Shown: positions 21,263-33,049, counted from the stretch's first letter. The stretch is DNA of 64,000 bases from Glaciozyma antarctica PI12 (GCA_002917775.1 KZ627146.1:875678-939677), one strand, 5' to 3'. The notes: generated by a model from the letters alone, not told the origin. Numbers and translations are program-made.

Positions 21263-22985
21263 TCACTCTTCCCCGGTGTACTCCTCTCCGCCGAGCGCGA
21301 AGAGAGAATGCTTCGGTTTGCTCCACGCCATCTGAACGATCTCGAGGTTGCCGCTGCTGAGTTCGTAGACTTCGGAGGCGGAGCGAGGGCACCAGGTGCG
21401 AATACACTGCTCCCGCTTGCTGCTCGAGAAGATGGCTGCGACCGAAGTGTTAGCGAGCTCGATACCCGACTCGCCGCAGAAGAACGCACTCGTGATTTCT
21501 CCAATCGCAACAATCTCGCACGCCACTGCCCTCTCAGCCTCAAACAACATCGACCGGCGTAGGCTTCCTAATATCGAACAACCTCACGCAAGACTCCCGC
21601 CGTAACATACAGCCAAGGCTCGTCCTCGCTCATCTTGATATCCTCGACCGGTCCTCCACGCCCAAGGTAGCGATTCGAGATCGCGCCTGTCTCGAGGTCC
21701 AGATCGACGACTTGGTACGAGATGGAGGAGTAGTCGTGCTCGACCTCGGCAGCGAGGAAGTTCGCCTTCGTTCCCGTCTTGCGAGTCCACTTGCCAGGAC
21801 GGAATTTGCCGCCTTCGATCGGGATGATGGCGGGAGGAGCGTGGTTGGAAGTAAGGGGATTCCAGACTGCTAGCTCGCCTTTGCCGGCGCGAACGAGGGT
21901 CGAGTTGATGAGAGCGAGGGGGCCGAGGGAGGGGTAGTGGAGAGTGTGGAGGAGGGAGATGCTGGAGGGAGGTCGGTTCGAGTCGGAGCTGCGGTAGCCG
22001 TTCCAAAAAGTCGCGTCGTCGAAGCTAAAGCGGGACACGTCAGGATCAGGGAAGTGAGGGAGGCGACGAAGGCAGAAAAAACGCACGAGAAAGCTTTGGT
22101 CGTCCAAGCGTCCGAAACGCAGAGGAGCTTCCTCTCCTCGTCGATAATAATACTCCTGAGGTGTCCTTCCAACCCATGGCCGACCTCGCCAAACGCGGGA
22201 ACCTTCGCCTTCGTCCCGTCGAGATTCGTCGTCCTACCGAGGAGCAACCAAGGCTTCTCCCCCCTCCTCAGGATCCCGGTGTAGTAGGCTACGTACTTCC
22301 CACTCGGTTAAATGTCGAGCTTGAGCGGACCATCCAACGTGCTACTCGAGTAGATGGCGCAGCGAGCTTCGCGGAGGGGTTGGAGGACGGGGTGCGAAGG
22401 GTAGAGGTCGACGATAGGGCGGCGAAGAGCAGTCGTCTCAGGCGAGGAATTGGGGAATCGGGAGAGGCGATAAGTGAAGGATGATGGCGCTGTCGAGGGG
22501 TTCCACTGGCGCAACGCCATGATCTCGCCCTTGGGCTCCTCGCTGCCCGCTGGACGGCGAGATGATCAGCTCCGACTCGCTCCTCCGCTGAAAGACGTAC
22601 GGTGGTACATCTCGATCGTGTCGAGAAAGAGGTCCTGCCCTAGTATCGACATCGTGTTGTACTCGCTCCCAGCGGCCTTGACGAGCGGTCTCGACGAGGA
22701 CGACGGCAGCTCATCCGTCGCGACGGGGTCTTGCGCGCCGTGCCCACCCCCGCAGGAGTAGACGTACTCGGTCACACGGTCGAGTAGAGATCCCGCAGCG
22801 CTGACGAGGTCCTTTGAAGCGCCTGGCTGCTCGACGAGGAGGAGGGTGTCGCGGAGGAGAGCGTCGCGTGAGGTCGCTACTGCTTCGTACACTTCCTCCG
22901 AGTCGATCGCTGATTCGTTATCGTCCTGAAGCTGGGAGAAGCGTTCTTCGAGCTCTGCAATGCGGTCGCCTGAGGTGTGATCCAT
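21263..22985 (-). pseudogene. WD-repeat-like gene, broken copy A
   Basis: Starts MDHTSGDRIAELEERFSQLQ (coiled-coil head), followed by a helical region and then WD-like blades: LLLGRTTNLDGTK, IIIDEERKLLCVSD, LVRAGKGELAVWNPLTSN, YQVVDLDLETGAISNRYLG, EDEPWLYVTAG and CIRTWCPR. The gene at 33867-35708 is a paralogue with the same exon order. Compared with that copy, the present one has an in-frame stop before SGKYVAYYTG and small indels after the YVTAG block, so a full-length protein is unlikely. The remaining frames are long and GC-rich, so decay is recent, or some breaks are sequence errors. A scaffold role would be typical for WD proteins, but no specific family is recognised. Confidence 0.6.
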
Positions 22986-23196
22986 GGCGATGCATGAGGA
23001 GCGAAAGGAGAGGTGCGAATTGTTCGCAAGTTCAAACTTTCAAGGGGAGACAGCTGAGGCTCTCCTTGCGCAATCCAACAGCTCCAGAACGACAAAGCCT
23101 GGATCCAAGAAAGAGAAAGAGACACCGAAGAATAGCGGAAACAAAACGACATATAACCTTGCGAAGCGACAACACGACCTCTTCCCCTCATCCCGC

Positions 23197-24813
23197 TCAT
23201 TCGTCCTCGGACCATTCCTGCTCCGCCGCACTTCTCCTCGGCACCGCATCCTCCCAATGATCCTCCCATAGCCTATGGCCCGAATCGACTCTCGTTCCCG
23301 CCTGCTCCGCACCGCCGTACGCCTCCGACAAGCGCGCGAGAAGCGCCTCCCTCGTCTGCAAAAGATGGCGCAGATGATCGACCGCTGCACGGCAGAAAGC
23401 GCATTAGCTCGATCCTCACCCATAAAACGCAAAGACGAGGAACTTACTCTTGCCCAATACGACCGCCTCGCTCTTCGGTCCCGCCCTCCCATCCACCTTC
23501 TCCCCTCCAATCTCAATCCCACCCATCAACGCCCCCTGCCCACTCCCTCTCCTCTTCTTCTCCCCCTTCCCAACCTTCTTCACTCTCTCCTCAAACTCCT
23601 CCACCGCCGCCCTAAGCGCCGGAACGACGCTACAAAGCCCTTCGTAACCCGATCGAATCGCCGCGCGCCGTTTCTGCTCCGAGGCGATGTGGTTCGCCTT
23701 CTTTTGCGCTGTGCTGAGGAGCGCGGGCTTGCTCGTTGAGGTCGAGGGAGCTGGGCGAGGAGGAGGAGGAGGGGGAGCGAGGATTGGGGCGCGGGGGAAG
23801 GAGGGACGAGGGCCTGGGGGGGAGGGAGGAATGTTGGAGGGGGTTAGAGCGGGAGGGGGGTTGTCGGCGGAAGGGATGGAGGGAGGAGGAGGGGGGAGAC
23901 GAGGAGAGGCCTTGGGAGCTTTACGCTTTGTCGCAGTGGGTTTGGGGATCGGGATGGGTGCGGGAATGGGAAGAGGAGCGCGAGAGAGGGGTATGGCGGG
24001 TGCGCTGGTCGACCGGGATGGTTCGTCGGTCCGCGAGTTGGCGCGTTTCGCGAAGCCTGCGCGGAGCTCAGCCTCCCTCATGAGGAGCATCGTGTCCCGC
24101 TCTGCCTCACCGACAGCCAGAGGTGGTCGCTCGTCGAAAGCGCGACTCCGTTTCGGAGGACTCCCGTCGGCCATCTCGTCGTCCCTCCTCCGTCCTTCGG
24201 CGCGACCTTTGCCCTTCCTAGTCGGGTCCACGTCCCCGCGCGAGGCCATCCATTCCGCCAGATCCCGCGTTTGCTGAGCCATGCGCGCCTTCTTCTCTTC
24301 GTCAATCGAGGAGAGGGGTTGAGAGGGGTAGGGAGCCGGAGGTGGTGGTGCGTATGAGGTCGCCGAGGCAGCGGAGTAGGAGGCATAAGCTGGGCGGGCA
24401 GGTGCGAAAGAGGCGGGGTAGGAGGAGGCGGGGTAGGAGGAGGTGGTGATGGGTGCTGGATAGGAGTAGGAGCCGTTGTGCGGAGCTTGGTAGGGGTGAG
24501 GATTGGGAGGGAGGTGCTGGATCGACGAGGTCGAGGGGTAGGCTTGGTAGATTGACGGTGTCGAAGTGGGAGGTGGTCCAGAGTACAGAGCTGGCCTGTA
24601 CGTGTCGTAAGTCGGGTAGAGACTCACTGGCGGCCCTACCCTCTCGCGGGAAAGGTCCATCCCTGGTCCACCGGGAGCTCGGCCACCCCACCCCGCCCCT
24701 CCTGCATCCCTCGAATGACTGCCGTCCAACTCTCCTGGGCTGTGTCCGTCCGAGTTGAAGGAGTCGAGGAACAGATCAAAGCTGCGCGCCTCGCCTTCGG
24801 ATAGGATGTCCAT
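23197..24813 (-). CDS. bHLH transcription factor
   Basis: Two exons, 24813-23448 and 23384-23197, with the intron placed in the loop/helix-2 part of the domain. The N-terminal ~330 residues are disordered (Tyr/Pro/Ser- and Pro-rich). The basic region and helix 1 read KKANHIASEQKRRAAIRSGY, with His, Glu and Arg at the spacing that contacts E-box CACGTG. A loop of about 40 residues, rich in Lys and Gly, is followed by helix 2, KSEAVVLGKTVDHLRHLLQ, and a short acidic C-terminus ending WSEDE. The long loop is like that of fungal bHLH factors of the INO4/Max/SREBP size class, but the exact orthologue cannot be told. The nucleus is the expected location. Confidence 0.85.
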
Positions 24814-25513
24814 CGCAAAGTCCTCGTCGTGGCGTGGAGGTCACGAGGTCGGCCTGAAAAGGGAGTTGGCTGGAAGAGAGTGGTTCGAGTCGACTCCAGA
24901 GTGGGCGGGGGCGAAGGTGCGTGTACCGGGGAGGAAGAAGGATGCTGGTCAACGGGGCAGAGGAGCTCGTCGAGGAGGGGAGAGGGGAAGGTGCGGTGGC
25001 AGCTGAAATCGAGGGACTCCTTGGAATGCGTCGATAGAGCAGCTGAGTACTGGTCCTGCTGGGGGTGTTGGCGCTAGTGTTCCTGGTGAACAGGACGGCT
25101 GGAAGCTGGACAAAGAACAGCGCCACGCCCTCGCTCAGCTCGGAGCAAGCTGACCCGGCGGGCCACTCGGCGCCGTTCTCGCTTCGCACAACAAACTTTC
25201 CTGAGCCGCTCATACTGCTGAAATACACACGTATCGTACAGGCAGGATCGAGACTGGACTTGTGAGCTGCGACTCTGCGCTGAGAGCTGTCAAAAAAGCG
25301 CCGTTCTGCCCGAGGACAGAGAGCTGCCCTCTTCCCATACACACTGCTCGCTGGTCGATACCCGGACTCTTGACGGCGCAGGCCAGTCTTTGGTTGAGCT
25401 ACAACGATCGTGCGTGCTCTTCAGGATCCATGGGGTGGCCCATCTGACGGGTTGGTCCTGCGCACAGTTTTGCTCGGTCTTCGGCTTGATTCTGGCGTAG
25501 ACGAACGAGCACG
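24814..25513. promoter_or_regulatory. Divergent promoter region between the bHLH gene and RNase III paralogue B
   Basis: About 700 bp between two divergently transcribed genes. A minus-strand open frame crosses it (24776-25342), but it runs into the bHLH start in another frame and shows no family resemblance. Promoters and 5' UTRs of both genes are expected here. I see no convincing extra gene. Confidence 0.4.
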
Positions 25514-28500
25514 ATGCTCAAGCGCGCCCTGGGACGCCTTAGAACGACCGTAGGATCTGCTGCAAAGGATGTCGTTGGCCGCCCGTCCGTCCTCTCAGCC
25601 TCCGACTGGCTCCGAAGCTCCTTCGCGGACCAGCGCAAGGTCTGGCGTCCCATCCTCAAGCACTACGTCCCGAACCGCCTTATCGTCGTACCACGCGATA
25701 GTCCGGAGCACCTCTCCCCGATCGAGCAAGTCCGTCGCGCCTGCCACCTAACCATCCCGACCTCTCTCCCCTCCCTCGACAATCCCCGTCTTTTGATCGA
25801 GGTTCTCGGGAACTGGGAAACCGGAACAGGAACAGGGCGTCTAGGCTCGGTGTCGCCCTATCATGCCGCGTACCATCACGAGCGACTCGAGTGGTTCGGC
25901 GATCGAGAGCTGAACCTCGTTGCGGCGAAGGTGCTGTTCGTGATGGGGCCCGTCTTCAGGCTATATACGCCAACCTCTGATCCGCGCCTAGCTTGGCACA
26001 ACTCGGAGTACGCCCGCACCACCTCGTCACCATGTTCCGAGCAGCTAATCTTCCCGTTCGCAGGTACTTCGCCCTCACCAGCAACGCGTTTGGCGCCTCG
26101 CTCGGAAAAGAGTTCGAAGTCGACCGCAATCTCCATCATCCCAGCGAGAAGGATGTCGCGGACCGATTCGAGGCGTTCGTCGGCGCTCTTTGGATTTCGA
26201 AGGGGCATCAGGCGACGCTCGAGTTCCTCGCTCCACTGTTCCACCGCGAAATGCTGGCGAGGACGCCATCTTTCGACAGCCTTCCACCTCTTGATCAGCC
26301 GCTCGTCCAGACAGGGGCTTTCGTCTCAAGCTCTCCGCCGGCACCCTCGCTCGAACCCTCTTCTTCCGAGATCTCAGGTTCGTCTCTCCATAGTGTAGAA
26401 GATGACACGACTGATCGCTGAATATGTTTGCAGGACCGCTCGCCTCTAGTCTTGCGCAACCTCGTCCTTCGCCGTTGACCTCTCCGCCGCCTCAAGTCGC
26501 CACGCCGGGAAGTCGTGCTCCATCGCCAGCTGCGAAAGAGACACCGAAGTCTCCCACCGAGGTCTTCGTTTTTCGTAAGCCGCTTTGCGCCTCGCTCCCG
26601 ATCCTCGCTAACTATCATTCACAGGAACTATTCGACTGTGCTTCCCTACGCTTATTCAAGCCAAAGCCGACTTCCTCACCGAGCTTAGCGCCCAAGGACT
26701 ATCTCAGCACCTCACGCGCAGCGGCAGATCGCTGTCGCTCAGGCTGCCTGGGTATTCAGCAATCATCGTAAGGAAGAAGAATCAAGGCATCACACCAGGC
26801 CTGGTCGGAAAGATCATCGAGGGAGGAATTCGAGCGGGGTTCGTCTCCATCGAGGAGTGAGTTTGCGTCTCTCCTGCTCGCTCGATTGAAGAGGCTGAAC
26901 TTCTCTACTCGCGGAGCAATTCGACTTCATCTACCTCTCAGCCCAGCACACCCTCTACCTCAACCGCGCCCCCGACTCCTCCGGCTTCCGAACCCACCCC
27001 TCCCGAACCTTCCGTCCCTCCAACACCTCCCGCACAAGTCCCTCCTCTCTGTTTCAGAGCTCTCCATTTGGCCTACACCGGGCTCGGTCGTGAACTCTCG
27101 AAACGATCCTTGTCATCATGCCTGAGCGTCGCCAAGGGCGGCGCCCTGTTCCTCGATTTGCCAGGATGGGATCGCATTGAGGTCGACGGGAAGGGAACGC
27201 TAGCGACGCGCAAGCTCGTTGACTTCGCTGTGGAACGGGGGATGGTCGTAATTGGCCAGTGAGCATCTTCATTCGAGGGATCGAGCGGGAGCTGATTCGC
27301 CTTCTCGCGCAGCGGCGTCGCAACGACTTCTTCGGACTCAGCAGACCCAGCTCCCAGCCCTTCTGCGGATCGTTCGAAGTCGCCCCCCGAGCCACGTAAA
27401 AGCGGCGGACAGATCTCGGTTCGCAGCACGTCGGTACCCCCACCTTCGTCCCAACTTTCTCCTCCGCCTCCTCCGAAGTCGCCAATTCGCACATCCTCAG
27501 CCACGTCTTCGCCCTCCCCTCCTCCTCCCTCGCGTGTCACCAACTCTACGCCCGTCACTTCTACGAAGCCGAGCTCGCTCAGCCTACCGCACCTTCCTTC
27601 GCTCGTCAAGTCGTCGCCGGAGACGAGCCTGCGATCATCAGCTAGCGTACCTAAGAAGCCTACTGCGTACGTCGCGCTAGCTTGTGCGCGTAACTCGGGC
27701 TGACTTTGTCGTTGTCGTCTTCAGGGAGAAGCCGAGTGCGAAGTGCGTTTCTGCGTCCTGCCAAGTCGCTGCTCGCTGACTTGGATTCTATGTACGCAGA
27801 CCGACTGCCGGCAAGGACGGAGCAGCATCTGCGAGCGCTTCTTCGAGCAGTTCTTCCAGGCCTGCATCAGCAGCAGGTCTCGCGGCCGGCGTGTCCAAGA
27901 CCCGTGAGCTCTCGCCTCTTTCTTCACAGAGTGTTCCTAACTCAGATCCACGCAGCTTCCTCGTCTTCTCCAACTCCCTCGGTTGCTGCCACTCCTGCTA
28001 CGACGCTTCCCGCCGGCGTCTCAATCGAATTTTACGGAGCCCCGCGCGTACATCGTCCGACCGACCTTTACGGTGAACCCCGTATGTTGTTCACTTCCAC
28101 CGCGTTGCAGGAGCAGCTTCTGACGCCTCTGTGCGATTTAGTCTCCCCTCTCCGTCCTCTCCGCCTGCCTAGTTCGAACGCCGCTGAAGAGCTCGAAGCC
28201 GCTCTCGAAAAGCGCGGCCTCTACGACTGCTTCTTCGCAAGGCTCGGCTCGACCGGAATCTACTCGCAGTCGCTCAAAACGCAGGGCCCCAAGCTCGAGG
28301 TCTGGGGCCAGGCTGCCGATTGGAGAGCTGCTCTTCAGGCGCTCGTGGACACAGCAGTCAGCGAAGGTTACATCGAGCTGGACGACAAGGCGTGCGTTTC
28401 GTTTCTCGTTTGACTTTTGATACGTACGTACTGAGGCCATGCTTGCAGCTTCGCTCTGCCGAGCTTTCTGGGCTCGATCACATCGCTTGACCAGCGGGAG

Positions 28501-29956
28501 ACGCTACCTCGTTCGTCGTCGTCTACGCACTCGAGTGATTCCGAGCTCACCTCGCACCCGCAGCTGGGGTTCTTCACTTTGCGACGATGAGAAAGGCTGT
28601 CAGCGCGCTCCAGACTGCTCTTCTCGGCCCTGGACACCCCGGTTCCAGCGAGTTACTTGCGCCACAGAGCAAACCATTCCTCCGCCTTTCCATCCCCGGC
28701 CACGGTTCAGTTTATCGGTCAGCTCGATCGAATGATCCGCGATCTGTCGCTGCTGCTCTGGCCAGACTCGTGCTCGATTCCGTCGTGCAAGGAGCGATAA
28801 CGTTGGATCCCAGCTTGTTCGTTCGCCATTTCTGCACTCGCGAACCTCTTCGCTGACTCGATTATACGCAGCGATCCCAGGATTGCCTCGGCCGCAGAGG
28901 TGTGCGCGTTCCTCGCTGACGAACGTCAGCGTGTTCGCTCATGTACGCCTCTCGCGCTTCTTTGTGAGCACAATACTCATCAAACACTTTACAGTGCTTC
29001 CTCTCCAACTCCTTGACGACGAGAACATGCCGTTCGCCGACTTCGAAGTCTCCCTCAAAAACGTAGACCTCAACCAGTACTTCCGTCATTCCTGGCACTT
29101 CGAGAACCACCCTACGCGCTCGCTCAGCCTCAGGCTACCATCTGAGCCGTCCATTCGCCTCGCTTTCCAGCGAGGCATGGAAGCGCAAGGAATGCGGGAA
29201 TTCCTACTTCTGGCAGCGGAACAAGGCGTTGTCGCGTTCGGACCGAAGGCGTCAGCTCAGTCCGTCGCCCTAAGATTTCGATTACTGACTGTCGTTGTCA
29301 CGCAGCAACCCTCTCATCACGCCGGTGTTACCTACGCCGACGACTCCTAGCATCGCTTCGCCACTCCGTAAGCCTCTCGCTGGAGCCCGCATTCGCTCTC
29401 CCAGCTGACGCTTCTTCCTCGCGCAGCTCACATCTCGCCACGTCGAAGCGAAATCGCCGAACCTACACCTGGCGATCCTCCCACATCGACGTTCGAACGC
29501 CACATTCCTCCCCCGAACGACGTCGAAGACGCCTCGTCTCCCATCCCCGCCTCCCTTCCCGACCCACCCACCTCCGAAACCGCCTCTCCTCTCCCCGTCA
29601 CCCTCACCGACGCACCCTCAACGCCCTCCCCCGAACCCCTCGCCGGCCTCCCCTCCAACGACTCTCCCGTTCTCGCCGAATCGCCCGAGCATCTGGTCTA
29701 CGAGCCGGTGACGCGAGACGTCGTTGCGGCGTTTGAGCCGACACCCGAATCGACTGGTCGCGCGGTGGAGCCAACTCCCAGCGAGGGGGACTCCTCGGGG
29801 GATCAGGGAGCTCCCTCGAACGAGCGAGCGGCTGAGGAGCTTTCGGGCGTCGTTTCTACCGAGGCGGAGGTGGTGCAGGAGAGCGGAGCTGCTGGTGCGA
29901 GTTTCGTGGAGGGAGGCGGTGAGGAACGAGCAGGGAGCGAGGGAACGAAGATGTAA
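25514..29956 (+). CDS. RNase III-domain protein with five copies of an unrecognised ~75-aa module (paralogue B)
   Basis: About 1,200 aa in roughly 15 exons. It begins MLKRALGRLRTTVG, matching paralogue A. RNase III motifs are HHERLEWFGDRELN (exon 1, 25514-26007) and KDVADRFEAFVGALWISKG (exon 2, 26065-26379); all four catalytic acids are kept. Five modules follow: on exon 26625-26856, on the exon ending 27258, on exon 27954-28391, on exon 28564-~28820 and on exon 28995-29250. Endings such as FVSIEE, MVVIG, YIELDD and VVAFG align with VVIGS of paralogue A. Ser/Pro/Thr-rich linkers lie between modules, and an acidic, Pro-rich tail closes at 29954-29956. Frames join cleanly throughout. The modules have diverged more from one another than those in A. 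No dsRBD, PAZ or helicase is visible. Role unknown; dsRNA processing is inferred. Confidence 0.8.
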
Positions 29957-30134
29957 ATAAATCAGCAACACACCTCATCTACCGTCGCGAGTAGGATATT
30001 CGATGAACCTTCGGAGAGATCCAATTGATGGGCTTTCAACAGGAACGCTCGCTGCCGAATCCAAAGCCGCAGGAAGCAAAGCGACGTCCGAGCGAGATCC
30101 GATCTCCCGTGTCCTTCTCTACGACACATCTTCT

Positions 30135-31399
30135 TCAATAAGATACGTCTACAGCCTCCCCCTCTCGTCCCCAACCCACACCAGCACCCCCCCCAAACCC
30201 CCTCACCGCACCTCCCACCCCCACCTCCAACCCCCTCGCCGCACCTCCCAACACGGCCTTCTCCGCCCTCTCCGCACACCTCTCCATCTCCGTCCCGACG
30301 TCCTCCATCCTCAAACTCCCCATGCTACGACTTACGCATTCCCGTACCCAGTACCGCACTGCCATCGCTGCGGCAGGACGAGAGATGGAGGTGTTGGGTG
30401 CGTCGGAGCCGAAGAGAATTCGGTTCGAGAGGGCGAGGTGGAGGAGGTGGGAGTGGATGGGGAGGGTGGTTTCGAAGTCGAGAGATTGAGGCGGGAGGTC
30501 AAAGTGAACTCGGGAGGGGGAGGAGGGCGGAGAAGGGAGGGGAGGGAGCTCGACGAGAGAGGCGATGACGGGGGTGGTGTCGAGGTGAAGGTTGGGGTGG
30601 AGGCGGGTGAGTGCGAGGGCATGGGAGGTGGAAGGGTGACCGGCGTGTGCTGTGCGAGAGTTAGTAGAGGGAGAAGAGATGGGGAGGGAGGAACGGACCG
30701 AGGATGATGGGAGCAGAGGGGTAGGCGGCGCAGAGGGTTGAGATGTCGTCCAGTTCCGCCGATGCAGTTGTTCCCATGATGGAGGTGCCAGCGTGAATCA
30801 CGACGGGAAGTCGAAGAGCTTCAACGAGCTGCCAGAACCGCCTGCGAGAGGGTCAGCTCCATCTTCAGAATAAGCGGCGAGAGAACGCACTCGAGCCGCA
30901 CGTCCATAACACTGTACTCCCCTACACTACAGTGCAGCTTAGCCACCTTGGCTCCAGCCCTGACTGCAGCCTCCAACACCTCCTCCGCCTTGAGTCCGCC
31001 CGCTCCCCCATCGCCTGGATGAACCGTCAACCCCGGAACCACGCGCATCTTCCCTTCCCCGGCCAGAGTAAGATCTCTTGCCAGCTCCAGCACCGAAGCG
31101 TTCAACGCAAGCGACATGTCAGCTCGATGAGCGTAAGGGAGCGTCCAGATAGCCGGCGGGAGAGAGTGGGGCGCCTTCGGCGATTCGGAGACGAGGATCG
31201 AGAGGAGTTCAGGGCCGTCGATGGGGTAGACGAGGGGGATCGTGTCGGAGGGTACAGAGCAGCAGCTGGTAGGGGTGGCGGAGGCGGACACCATCCCAGA
31301 GGACTCGAAGAAGCCACGGATCTTCTGGGCAAGTCGAGGTGGGAGGACGTGGGTGTGCGAGTCTACCTGGATCTCTGGCGGTGGGGATTGAGGTCTCAT
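30135..31399 (-). CDS. Amidohydrolase-family (amidohydrolase 2-like) metal hydrolase
   Basis: Likely a TIM-barrel metal-dependent hydrolase or decarboxylase. Start at 31399 gives MRPQSPPPEIQVDSHTHVLP; the HxH metal motif comes directly after strand 1. Later motifs fit the family: VAKLHCSVGEYS, LPVVIHAGTS (metal His on strand 5), AHAGHPSTSHALAL, and RILFGSDAPNTSI with the catalytic Asp near the C-terminus. Introns of about 50 nt begin at 30891 (GTGCGT) and near 30703 (GTCCGT). The last exon ends at 30135; its final ~40 residues are Gly-rich and unusual, so the true 3' end may involve one more intron starting at GTAAGT near 30320. Substrate is unknown. It faces the lipase gene, 160 bp away, across a shared promoter. 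Confidence 0.75.
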
Positions 31400-31559
31400 G
31401 TCTAGTCGAGTTGCTGGTACAGGTCTGAGCTGAAACGCCGGGGATCTGGAGGAGGAAGAAGCACAGCCGTCGAAGAGAACACCGACTTGCACGCTCGCTC
31501 CTCTGTTGGTCTCCTCCCACACCTCGCTACAAATTACACACGCAGATAGACTCAAAGTT

Positions 31560-32867
31560 ATGCTCTCTACAACCGCCTGGATCGAAGGACCTGGCGCTCA
31601 GAAGTTCTTTACGAAGAGCTGGACTCCAGATGCGGACGTGCCGTGTAAGGCGCAGGTGGTCTTCGTTCATGGGTGAGTTAGAGCGTTTGCAGGTAGTCCG
31701 GGACGCTTTACTTAGGGGGTGGACCAGGTTCGTCGAACACATCGAGCGCTACGACCACGTCTTCCCCAAGTTCACCGAGGAGGGTATTGCCGTGTTCGCG
31801 TTCGACCAGCGAGGGTGAGTCCTCTCCAGCCCTGTACCCTACGCACAGCTAACAGTGCACGCAGATTCGGCCAAACTGCCGCTCCGGACAAGGCGCACGG
31901 CGTAACGAGCTGGCCGCAAGCCCTCGCCGACATCTCCTTCTTCGTCAACCACGCCTCGACGCTCCGACCTTCCGTCCCCCTCTACCTCTTTGGCCACTCG
32001 ATGGGTGGAGCTCTCTCGATCGCCTTTGCAACCCGCACTCCTCCGTCTCCCGCCCTCGAGAAGCTTAAGGGTATCATCGCGAGCTCGCCGTTGTTGAGGC
32101 AGGCGAAGGGAGTCAAGGCGCCTGCGTTGATAGTGAGGGCTGGAGGATTGCTCGGGAAGCTGTCGTCGACGATGACGCTCAAGGCGGAGGTTAAGCCTCA
32201 GGTGAGTCTGTTCTGAGAGCGAGGGAGGGACGGAGCTGATACAGCGAGCTAGGACGTCTGCCGGGATCCGATCATTCAGCAGGCGTACGCTGTTGACCCG
32301 CTCTGCGTCCCTTTAGGAACGTTCAAGGGAGTCTCGGACATGCTGCTTGGGGTGCGTTGTTGATCTCAGTGCAGGAGGATGAGGTACTGATGTTGGAGAA
32401 CAGGGCGAGGCGCTCATGACCAAGGACTACAAGAACTGGCCCAAGGACTTGCCCTTGCTCGTCGTTCACGGAACTGGAGATTTGGTGCGGCCTATCGCGG
32501 TTGCGAGGAGCTTGGAACTGACGAAGTTCGCTAGGTCACCGACTGCGAAGCGAGCAGGATCTTTGTCGACAAGGTCGCCGGGCTTTCGACTTTCCAAGCG
32601 TTTGAAGGCGAGCTCGTCGTTTTTCTTCAACTGAGAAGCACTGCTGACTGGTCGTTGTGTTGCAGGATTCTACGTACGTTGTTATCGTTTGCCTCCTCTC
32701 CGCTTCGCTGACCGCCTCCTTCGATACAACAGCACGAGATGCACAACGAGGCGAGTATCTTCTCTACACCGGTTTCGAACCAATACTTATGCACCCTTTC
32801 GTAGCCTGGAGAAGACAAGTGGACCGAGATCGCAGCGTTGACGGGGTGGATCAAGAGCAAGATCTGA
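31560..32867 (+). CDS. YJU3: Monoacylglycerol lipase (alpha/beta hydrolase)
   Basis: Releases fatty acid and glycerol from monoacylglycerol, at lipid droplets or membranes in yeasts. Motifs in order: AQVVFVHG (oxyanion loop), FVEHIERYDHVFPKF, AVFAFDQRGFGQT, GHSMGG (nucleophile Ser, near 31995), LLVVHGTGDL with the catalytic Asp, and HEMHNEPGEDKW with the catalytic His. About 310 aa. Most introns are 45-70 nt. The intron that splits HEMHNE from PGEDKW (32751-32804) begins with GC instead of GT; the family motif fixes both borders, so this is a genuine GC-AG intron. A tiny 18-nt exon (32733-32750) lies just before it. Stop at 32865-32867. Confidence 0.88.
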
Positions 32868-33049
32868 GGACGAGGGCATTTGGGTATTTCGTTCCAGCGG
32901 CAAGGGATTTTGTTGTGCTTCCCACTCCGTGCTCCGTTCGTATCCGTTCGAAGGGAGGAAGGAGAGAGGAAGTCCTGGGGGACGGAGCCCGGCCCGCCAA
33001 TTTCTGCCTACCCCGCGTTCTTCCCCTCCTCCCTCTCTCTCTCCTCGTC

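Noticed and set aside
23687-24277. Plus-strand 196-codon Gly-rich open frame
   Set aside because: It is the antisense shadow of the Pro-rich part of the bHLH gene.
7587-29956. The RNase III paralogues as the mitochondrial ribosomal protein mL44
   Set aside because: mL44 is about 300-400 aa with one dsRBD-like tail and usually lacks the full catalytic set; these proteins are about 1,200 aa, have five modules and keep all four acids.
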